Below are positions 16,316 to 23,145 of a DNA stretch of 35,705 nucleotides, one piece after another. The DNA comes from Candidatus Aminicenantota bacterium (GTDB taxonomy: Bacteria; Acidobacteriota; Aminicenantia; Aminicenantales; Aminicenantaceae), in contig DRHQ01000061.1 of the NCBI GenBank assembly GCA_011049545.1, positions 1 to 35,705 of the forward strand, given 5' to 3'. Position 1 is the first letter of the stretch. Each line of letters opens with the position of its first letter. The position numbers and the translations under genes were made by a program. Under the pieces are notes generated by a model. It was not told where the DNA came from. It ran no database searches and saw only the letters and a program-made list of their open reading frames with translations.

Positions 16316-17665
16316 CTAAAATTGTTTCAGTAAATCTGGAAATCGAACCATTGATGGCCCACGTTCATTTTGCAGCTTTCGAGCAACTTGCTCCATCTGC
16401 CGCATCGCTCGAAGCAAATTGAGGCCGGCAATCTTTTTAACATCTTCGTCACTGTAGCCACGGTGTAGGAGTTCAGCAAACAAGTACGGATATCTACTAA
16501 CATCTTTGAGACCATACACCATTGAGGATTCCCCACTATCATAAAAGTCGGAACCGATCCCGATGTGGTCGATTCCTGCCACCTTTCGGATATGATCGAT
16601 ATGGTCTGCCACGTCTCCCAGGGTCCCGCGAGGCTTCGGATTCTCATTGGTCCATTTTTGTAAAAGCCTTGCTATTTCTTCTTCATCATCAAGTTTGGCC
16701 CGAAGATGCTCTGCAAATTCCTCGTAGCGGAAAGCCCACACTGGCTCCTCCCATGACTTCATTGAAGCCAATTGTGCCTTCCCCGGATTCTGTCTGGCTA
16801 ACTTATTCCACTCAGCAGCAGTCGGGGGATTGTAACTGGAGATAAAATTCACCATGATTACTCCACCATTCTTTGCCAGAAGACGGAGTACTTCGTCAGG
16901 CACATTACGCGGGTGCGGATTGATTGCCAACGCATTAGAGTGGGAAAAGATCACCGGTGCCCGGCTGACTCGAAGGGAGTCCTTTGCTGCCTCAGCACTG
17001 ACGTGGGAGAGATCTATGAACATACCTAACCGATTCATCTCTCTCACCACTTCTTCGCCAAATTCCGTAAGTCCTCCATGTCGTGGGAAGTCAGTTGCAG
17101 CATCTGCCCAGGAAGTTGTCATCATATGCGTCAAGGTCATGTAGCGTGCCCCAAGATTATAGAACATCCGCAAAACTGGGAGTGATTTCTCGATCATGTA
17201 GCCTCCCTCAACGGCAAGAATAGACGCAATTTTTCCCTTGCTAATTACCCGCTCGATGTCGTCGGCCGTATAGGCAAATTCCAGATCTGAATACCGGCTG
17301 ACAAAACGATGCACTAAGTCTATACTCATGAGACACCCTCGGAGCGCAGTTCCTTGGTGCATATACTCAGACGGAACCCACACAGGCCAGAACTGAGCTC
17401 CAACCATTCCCTCCTGCAACCGCGGTATATCGGCTGAAAGCTGAGGCTGATGATTAGCGAGATTGGCACGGTCTAAATCGCCATCTGTCGCAAGCATTAT
17501 AGAGGTTGCCAGGTCATTATGCCCCTCAATAAGAGGCACTTCTCTCAGTAAAGCCTTCGCCCGCTTCAAAAGTTTCGCATCCGGCTCTGGCCATTTTTCC
17601 TGTGTGCACAAAGGAATAGCCAAGAAAATAAGTGCAATAATCCAACAAGAACTTTTTTTTATCAT
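16316..17665 (-). CDS. Exported membrane-dipeptidase family protein (peptidase M19)
   Basis: The 449-residue protein starts at the ATG with GGAGGA upstream; a longer frame would begin inside that ribosome-binding site. Residues 1-20 form a Sec signal peptide. Metal-site motifs of renal dipeptidase are intact: EGHND (H49, D51), AVEGG, TLTHM, IDLSHVS, IFSHSNA and IGSDF. It should cleave dipeptides, including D-amino acid or dehydro forms, using two zinc ions in the periplasm. It is convergent with the NSS transporter and divergent from the amidohydrolase. A second, atypical M19 protein is at 26079-27167. Confidence 0.92.
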   Translation of the reverse strand: MIKKSSCWIIALIFLAIPLCTQEKWPEPDAKLLKRAKALLREVPLIEGHNDLATSIMLATDGDLDRANLANHQPQLSADIPRLQEGMVGAQFWPVWVPSEYMHQGTALRGCLMSIDLVHRFVSRYSDLEFAYTADDIERVISKGKIASILAVEGGYMIEKSLPVLRMFYNLGARYMTLTHMMTTSWADAATDFPRHGGLTEFGEEVVREMNRLGMFIDLSHVSAEAAKDSLRVSRAPVIFSHSNALAINPHPRNVPDEVLRLLAKNGGVIMVNFISSYNPPTAAEWNKLARQNPGKAQLASMKSWEEPVWAFRYEEFAEHLRAKLDDEEEIARLLQKWTNENPKPRGTLGDVADHIDHIRKVAGIDHIGIGSDFYDSGESSMVYGLKDVSRYPYLFAELLHRGYSDEDVKKIAGLNLLRAMRQMEQVARKLQNERGPSMVRFPDLLKQF

Positions 17666-17810
17666 GCTGAATTCCTCCATAATAGTAAAAAGAATGTTGT
17701 TGGTGAGAATTATAATCTATTCTAAATAAAAAAAAGAGCAAATAATTTGATTTAAAGTTAAGATGGTACTATTTTTAAGATAATAGATATTTCTTTTTCG
17801 AAAGGAGAAT

Positions 17811-19097
17811 ATGATGTTAAAGCGGAATTTTATGATTTGCTATTTCACATTAATTCTTCTGCTCTTTTGCGCAGAGGCAGGCCTACCGCAACAAAAGATA
17901 GCGGTCCACGCAGACAGAATGCTCGATGTGCGGAGTGGACAAATAATTCAAGATGTCTACATTCTCGTTAAGGATAACCGGATTTCAGACGTAGGAGGAA
18001 AAGATATAGCGAGAAATGTGAAAGTCATTGAATTGGGCGATATGACCCTTCTGCCGGGATTGATTGATATGCACACCCATCTAACATTAGATCTGGTCGG
18101 AGATTGGTACATTCGTCCAGTAAAAGAGACTGCAGCAGACCTTGCCCTCAGGGGTGCTCGGAACGCCAGGAAAACACTGCTGGCTGGATTTACGACAGTG
18201 CGGGATATAGATTCAACATATTTTACAGATATTGCCCTCATGCATGCTACGGAAAATAATTTTATCGATGGACCACGTATTGTCCCAGTAGGCCATGCCA
18301 TCACCATCACTGGTGGACATGGAGACTTCTCTGGATTTGTGCCAGGTATACTTGAGAGGGAACCTGAATTTGGAGTGGCGGACGGGCGAGAAGAAGTGCT
18401 TCGAGCGGTACGCTACCAGATCAAGCACGGCGCAAAGTGGATAAAATTTTACGCCACTGCAGGAGTTTACTCCTTTGAAGGGCCTGTTGGGGCTCAGCAA
18501 TATTCAGAAGAAGAGATGAAGGTGATTGTTGAGGAGGCAGCACGCCATGGTCTCAAAGTTGCAGCTCATGGCCATGGGACAGAAGGAATCATAGCAGCCA
18601 TTAAAGCAGGGGTACACTCGATTGAACACGGTTCCATGCTAAATGATGAGGCGATAAGGCTTATGAAAAAATATGGAACATACCTTGTCCCAACAACCTA
18701 TCTTTTGGATGCAATCGATTTTGATGCTTTACCTCCTCAAACAAGTAAAAAGGCTAAATTCATAAAGAAATTTGCCCGGGAAAGCCACCGCAAAGCCATT
18801 GCTGCAGGTGTTAAGATTGCGTATGGTACGGATGCCTGTGTATTTCCTCATGGTGACAATGGCAAAGAATTTGCCGTTTTGGTTCAATTGGGTATGGCTC
18901 CGATCGAGGCCATCCGTACCGCCACCTTAAATGCAACAGACTTGCTCGGGGTTGACGACCGGGGGATTATTGAAAAAGGGCGTCTTGCCGACATGATTGC
19001 TGTGCGAGGAAATCCTCTGGAAAACGTTAGTGTTTTGGAAGAAGTCCAATTCGTGATGAAAGACGGTAAAGTTTATAAAATGCCAAGGAAGAAATGA
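17811..19097 (+). CDS. Exported metal-dependent amidohydrolase (imidazolonepropionase/prolidase-like)
   Basis: The 428-residue protein has a signal peptide (about 1-27) and an amidohydrolase TIM barrel. Expected metal ligands are visible: HTH with H88 and H90, a probable carbamylated lysine K212 (WIKFYATAG), H253 (AHGHG), H273 (IEHGS) and D341 (YGTDA). It resembles the exported Xaa-Pro/Xaa-Arg dipeptidase and prolidase-like amidohydrolases found in proteolytic bacteria. Ribosome-binding site AAGGAGA precedes the ATG; a second ATG follows at once. It probably hydrolyses a dipeptide or N-acyl amino acid. It is convergent with the GGT-like gene. Confidence 0.88.
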   Translation: MMLKRNFMICYFTLILLLFCAEAGLPQQKIAVHADRMLDVRSGQIIQDVYILVKDNRISDVGGKDIARNVKVIELGDMTLLPGLIDMHTHLTLDLVGDWYIRPVKETAADLALRGARNARKTLLAGFTTVRDIDSTYFTDIALMHATENNFIDGPRIVPVGHAITITGGHGDFSGFVPGILEREPEFGVADGREEVLRAVRYQIKHGAKWIKFYATAGVYSFEGPVGAQQYSEEEMKVIVEEAARHGLKVAAHGHGTEGIIAAIKAGVHSIEHGSMLNDEAIRLMKKYGTYLVPTTYLLDAIDFDALPPQTSKKAKFIKKFARESHRKAIAAGVKIAYGTDACVFPHGDNGKEFAVLVQLGMAPIEAIRTATLNATDLLGVDDRGIIEKGRLADMIAVRGNPLENVSVLEEVQFVMKDGKVYKMPRKK

Positions 19098-19140
19098 TAC
19101 CTTAGGGCAAGATCAATTGCCTGTTCTCGTTTCGTATGTT

Positions 19141-20856
19141 CTACACGCCCTCGGCCTTGCTGTGCCGGCGAGGATCGCCGCAGGCGATCATCATGCCAGA
19201 TCCCGGTTCGACGTGAATCCCTTCAAAAGCACCATGGTAAAAATTCCATGGATTGACAACGTGGAACGCGACCCCCCGCTTCTCCACGGCCTTCCAGACA
19301 AGTTCGTCATAGTTTTTCTCTATAGTAATGCCGCGTTTATCGACCAGGCTTCCGTACCGCGGACGACTCACCGATTCATCGATGGGCATCCCAAAATCCA
19401 GTATGTTGACTGTATTTTGAAGCATACACTGGGTGAGGCTCCGGCTCGGCGACCCCCCGGCGAGGAAAGGTTTCCCGTCTTTGAAGATGATCATGCCTGC
19501 AGGACCCTGGAGTCCCCGTTCCCCCGGAATGCCACCATAAGTTCGCAAGGCGCACAGGTTCACGCCTTTCACCCACAGACCGGTTTCGAAAGGAGACTGG
19601 TTCGAGGAGTGCACTATGCACGCGACGTTCCCCTGTCCGTCGGCCACGGTCACGGCGCATGTGCCTTCGTACAAGGAGCTGGAAGACGTGTCGGGGGCTA
19701 CTTCTTCCGCCTGCAGTTTTTTGAGACGCTCGTGCGCCAGCTCTTTTGGGAGCTGTTGTTTGGCCACGGCGAGTTCGTTCGGATCCCCATGGCTGCGGTG
19801 ATAGTCCTCACGGACGATACTCAGGCTCTGGATCATCTGGAACATCGTATCCGGCGATTCCGAGGGCGGACCCTGTCTTGGGATATCCAACAATTCCAGA
19901 ACATCCAAGGTTTCGATGATCATCGGCAGCGCGTAGACCTTGGATCCATTGTGGGTGATTGGTAACGCGCGGACCTTGAATCCGCGGTAGGTGCCCGAAC
20001 CCGCTTCCTCACAGTACGCCTTATAGCGCTCCATATCCCTGTGGGTAATATTGCGGCCGCCTTTCTGGGAGGTGCGGCAGAACTCCTCGGCGAATTCGCC
20101 GCGGTAGAAGTAATCGTTCCCTTCCTCGGCGAGACGTTCGAGCGTATCCGCGGCCTCCTTTTGGTAGAGCATCTCATAGGGGCGGGGGATGGCGTTGTCC
20201 GGCATATAAATCTTCAATCCCGCATCGGAGCAGCCAATCTTTTCGGATTCCATGAAGATTTCACCCCAAAGGAACGGATGCATCTCGAATCCTGCTCGGG
20301 CGTAGCGAATTGCCGGGGCCATGAGTTCTTTCTTCGACTTCGTACCGAAACGGGAGAGCGACTCTTCAAAACCTGCCCAAAACCCCGGAACGCCGGGCCC
20401 CCAGGCCGCGGCAGCGCCGTCAGTTTTCTTCGCCCCAAGAGGCACATTGACGCTGCCATTGACATACAGCGTCTTCCCGCTCACAGCATCGTAGAACATC
20501 GACGTCAAATAGCCAGTAATACCAACCATGTGCGGCTGAAGGACCGTCTGGGTGATGGCGGCACAGAGCGCTGCGTCGCAGGCATTACCGCCGGACTTCA
20601 GGATGTTCACGGCTTCGCGTGTGGCCAGAGGATGTGAGGTAATCGCCATGCTTTTCCTGCTCCGTGCAGGGGTCTTGCGACCAAAGCGAGTTTCAGCAAT
20701 GAGTTGCTTCCTCTCCTTATCACTTGTTTTATGAATGCCCTGTATTGAAACAGGATCTCCTCTGACATTTGATTTAAGAAAACCTAATCCACTGAATCCC
20801 GTTACTGCAGCACCTGTAATTGTCTTCTTGAGAAAAGTTCTGCGATTATACTTCAT
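19141..20856 (-). CDS. Gamma-glutamyltransferase-family Ntn hydrolase, Tat-exported, divergent pocket
   Basis: The 571-residue protein has the GGT layout: a Tat leader with RRTFLKK, a large subunit, and a small subunit starting at T399 (in EGTCAVTVAD), the expected self-cleavage and catalytic threonine. However, the arginine of the usual DFRETAP-like motif is replaced (about S135 in YVNGSVNVP), and the PLSSM motif reads GLQGPAG. The gamma-glutamyl pocket is therefore altered, and another acyl or peptide substrate is possible. The catalytic part (19141 to about 20640) is clearly richer in GC than its surroundings, while the first about 200 bases coding the leader are AT-rich. This points to a transferred gene joined to a local-style leader. 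Confidence 0.85.
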   Translation of the reverse strand: MKYNRRTFLKKTITGAAVTGFSGLGFLKSNVRGDPVSIQGIHKTSDKERKQLIAETRFGRKTPARSRKSMAITSHPLATREAVNILKSGGNACDAALCAAITQTVLQPHMVGITGYLTSMFYDAVSGKTLYVNGSVNVPLGAKKTDGAAAAWGPGVPGFWAGFEESLSRFGTKSKKELMAPAIRYARAGFEMHPFLWGEIFMESEKIGCSDAGLKIYMPDNAIPRPYEMLYQKEAADTLERLAEEGNDYFYRGEFAEEFCRTSQKGGRNITHRDMERYKAYCEEAGSGTYRGFKVRALPITHNGSKVYALPMIIETLDVLELLDIPRQGPPSESPDTMFQMIQSLSIVREDYHRSHGDPNELAVAKQQLPKELAHERLKKLQAEEVAPDTSSSSLYEGTCAVTVADGQGNVACIVHSSNQSPFETGLWVKGVNLCALRTYGGIPGERGLQGPAGMIIFKDGKPFLAGGSPSRSLTQCMLQNTVNILDFGMPIDESVSRPRYGSLVDKRGITIEKNYDELVWKAVEKRGVAFHVVNPWNFYHGAFEGIHVEPGSGMMIACGDPRRHSKAEGV

Positions 20857-20970
20857 TGGCTATTCTCCTTTTGATTAAAATAGAAATTTGTTCTTTTGGT
20901 ACTCATTCATTTCCTTCTTTCTGCCTTCTATTATCACAAATTAAACATACAAATCAAACTATCACAACAG

Positions 20971-20982
20971 CCCAAATCCACC
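20971..20982 (+). repeat. IS-end sequence matching the 14507 remnant
   Basis: CCCAAATCCACC here, followed by a CTAAAA segment, matches the left end of the IS remnant at 14507-14525. It sits 16 bases before copy 2 of the structured element. No opposite end is visible, so this is a one-ended relic. Confidence 0.5.
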
Positions 20983-20998
20983 TCCTAAAAAGCAAAAA

Positions 20999-21075
20999 GA
21001 CCTCGCTGTATCTTTCACCCATTGGGTGAAGTTTTTTTGTGTAGTCTTATTTTGCTACAAGACTACAGTGAGGTC
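20999..21075. repeat. Three-stem structured element, copy 2, probable two-way terminator
   Basis: Outer stem GACCTCGCTGTA pairs with TACAGTGAGGTC (12 bp with one wobble). Inner hairpins are TTCACCC-ATT-GGGTGAA and GTAGTCTT with AAGACTAC. T runs follow on both strands. It lies at the 3' end of the APC gene, almost touching its stop, so it can act as that gene's terminator. Compared with copy 1, an A-T pair in the outer stem has become G-C, a compensated change. Confidence 0.65.
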
Positions 21076-21078
21076 TTT

Positions 21079-22503
21079 TTATCTTTTTTTGCTCTTCCAA
21101 TAATAGTAAACTGGAATACCGATAACTACTACACTCAATCCGGCTATGGATTCCACTGGTTTGTTGATCAAAGTATTAATAACAATAACTGAAAGCGCAA
21201 TGATGAATAAAAGAGGTACTAGGGGATAGCCCCAGGTCTTGTAGGGTCTTGAAAGATTAGGATACTTTTTCCTTAGAGTAAAAACTGAGGCAGTGGCTGC
21301 GATGTAGAATATCATTGTTACAAAGATCACATAGGTAATAAGTTGCTCAAAGGTACCGCTCAGAGTTAGAAGGCAGGCCCAAACTGCCTGGAGGAAAATA
21401 GAGAATGCCGGAGTTCGAAAACGAGGGTGCACATTTGCCACACGTTTGAAGAAAAGGCTGTCTTTGGCCATTGCATAGTAAACCCTCGGGCCTGTTAAGA
21501 TGGTTCCGTTAAGGGATCCAAGGATTGAAATCATCACAGCAGCCGATATAAGAGAGGCAGCAATTCCACCAAAAAGAGCCGTCGCTACTTTTTCAGCAAC
21601 CCTGGTGACCCCTATCATTTCATCTATTGGCAAGGCGTAGAGGTAGATATAATTGACAGCGATGTAGAGGGCGGTTATCCCTGAGATACCTAATATTAAT
21701 GCCAGGGGAAGATTTCGTTTGGGATTTTTTATTTCACCAGCCGCGAAATTTACATTGTTCCAGCCATCATAAGCCCATATTATAGCAATCATTGCTACTC
21801 CAAATCCCATGATCAAGTTCGATAGGCTAAATCCAGCTGGAGCAAAGTGAAACTCGATATCCCCTCCTTTCCCTATAATGAATCCCAGCCCGACCATGGC
21901 TACAATGGCTCCTATTTTCAGGATTGTTAATATATTCTGGATAATACTTCCCAAAACCAAACCAATAAAGTTAAATAAAGACAATAATATGATAACCACG
22001 ATGCCCATTATTTGTCCTGCTGATAAGGAATATTGGAAAGAATGATTGAAAATTGTAAAGGCAGTAGAAAATATGATTCTGTTAGTAGATAGAATGGGAA
22101 AAAAATAACCAAAATATTCAGCGAAGGCTACAGCTAAAGCGGCAATAGAACCGGTCTGATACACAAGAAACATCGTCCATCCGAAGAGAAACCCAGATAA
22201 TGAGCCATAGGCCTCCTTAAGATATATATATTGCCCTCCAGTTTGAGGCATAGCAGCTCCGAGTTCAGCATAGGCCATGGCTCCGGCCATTGAAAGAATC
22301 CCACCAATAATCCAGGCTAAAAGGATTAGCCCTGGAGAGGGCAATGATTTTGCCATTATTCCTGTAGTGAGAAAAATGCCGGAACCAATAACGATGCCCA
22401 TTACGATCATAGTGGAATCGAATAAACCAAGCTTTCTTTCTAAATTGACCTCACCCCTTTTTTCTCCTTTAGAGTAACCTTGAAGAGGACTGGTTTTATT
22501 AAT
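21079..22503 (-). CDS. APC-superfamily amino acid permease
   Basis: The protein has about 12 hydrophobic segments. Its first membrane helix carries MGIVIGSGIF, typical of APC permeases; later FAAGEIKNPKRNLP is also typical. From ATG at 22410 it has 443 residues, but no ribosome-binding site precedes that codon. The frame stays open upstream and reads RKLGLFDST, the conserved family stretch before helix 1. The best ribosome-binding site, GGGAGG, lies 7 bases before an ATT codon at 22501-22503, giving 474 residues. Either ATT is a rare start or the true start codon was mutated. It likely imports or exchanges amino acids; the exact substrate is unknown. Confidence 0.88.
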   Translation of the reverse strand: MNKTSPLQGYSKGEKRGEVNLERKLGLFDSTMIVMGIVIGSGIFLTTGIMAKSLPSPGLILLAWIIGGILSMAGAMAYAELGAAMPQTGGQYIYLKEAYGSLSGFLFGWTMFLVYQTGSIAALAVAFAEYFGYFFPILSTNRIIFSTAFTIFNHSFQYSLSAGQIMGIVVIILLSLFNFIGLVLGSIIQNILTILKIGAIVAMVGLGFIIGKGGDIEFHFAPAGFSLSNLIMGFGVAMIAIIWAYDGWNNVNFAAGEIKNPKRNLPLALILGISGITALYIAVNYIYLYALPIDEMIGVTRVAEKVATALFGGIAASLISAAVMISILGSLNGTILTGPRVYYAMAKDSLFFKRVANVHPRFRTPAFSIFLQAVWACLLTLSGTFEQLITYVIFVTMIFYIAATASVFTLRKKYPNLSRPYKTWGYPLVPLLFIIALSVIVINTLINKPVESIAGLSVVVIGIPVYYYWKSKKR

Positions 22504-22727
22504 TGCTTTTCCTCCCTTTAAAAATAAAAATTATTTCATTTACAAAAATAGTAATACCTTCGCTTAAACTGTAGAATGGCCAAGAAAAATTATAAACGAA
22601 CCAAAACTTGGGAAATATCTATTTTTCAAAGGCGATAAACCGAAATGGATCATTTCGTTTCTAGATAAAAAAAACGGGTGAATTTTAAATCAAGATTCAT
22701 TTTTAAGCAAGTTACTATTGGTGAGCG

Positions 22728-22859
22728 ATGAAGATCTTGCCAGATCTGAATAAAGTAAAGCACATAGAATTTATTAAGAAAATACTTACAGAATTTAAGA
22801 GTAAACCTAATATTGGAGGAAACAATCCTATAGCCGAAAGTCTGCGATTCTTACCCTAA
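22728..22859 (+). CDS. Small hypothetical protein or gene fragment
   Basis: A 43-residue frame starts at ATG with GGTGAG close upstream and ends in TAA. Its lysine- and isoleucine-rich first half and the NIGGNNPIAESL stretch look protein-like, but I recognise no family. It could be a remnant of a larger gene lost from this spacer, or a chance frame. Confidence 0.3.
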   Translation: MKILPDLNKVKHIEFIKKILTEFKSKPNIGGNNPIAESLRFLP

Positions 22860-22888
22860 TATTCATAATTCATTGAACTATGTTCATT

Positions 22889-22919
22889 GGCATTTTCTCT
22901 TAAGGATATTCATAATTTT
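22889..22919 (+). repeat. 31-base repeat upstream of the TonB receptor, copy A
   Basis: The 31 bases beginning GGCATTTTCTCTTAAGG are identical to 27325-27355, which directly precedes the receptor pseudogene. This shows that the receptor and its upstream region were once duplicated. Confidence 0.85.
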
Positions 22920-22968
22920 ATAATTTCTGACCACTATGATTAAGGATCATACTTCAAGTTTTTGTACT

Positions 22969-22998
22969 TTGACTGGTATTTTATATACCCATTATCTA
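22969..22998 (+). promoter_or_regulatory. Possible promoter for the TonB receptor gene
   Basis: TTGACT at 22969-22974 and TATCTA at 22993-22998 are 18 bases apart, resembling a sigma-70 promoter, about 150 bases before the receptor ATG. The AT-rich context makes chance matches common. Confidence 0.25.
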
Positions 22999-23145
22999 CC
23001 TAATAAACCACTGTTGTCATTGTGACTTTATCAATATATAAAAGATGTATCATCTAAAGTAACTAGAGAAGAAGGATAAAAAATTAGGGAAATTTTAAAA
23101 AAAATTAACCTTAATTTTTTCATCTCATTACAGAAGGAGGTCAAA

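Larger units (their letters stand above)
22504..23145. other. Long AT-rich spacer between divergent permease and TonB receptor genes
   Basis: This 642-base region separates the two divergent genes. It holds a near-palindrome at 22638-22660 (AACCGAAAT, 5-base gap, ATTTCGTTT), a 43-codon frame at 22728-22859, a 31-base sequence at 22889-22919 repeated at 27325-27355, a possible promoter at 22969-22998, and an AT-rich inverted repeat near 23079-23120. No confident larger gene is present. Confidence 0.5.

Noticed and set aside
22638-22660. Near-palindrome AACCGAAAT / ATTTCGTTT as an operator
   Set aside because: It is a single copy, in AT-rich DNA, over 130 bases from the permease start, with no regulator gene nearby; noted only within the spacer entry.
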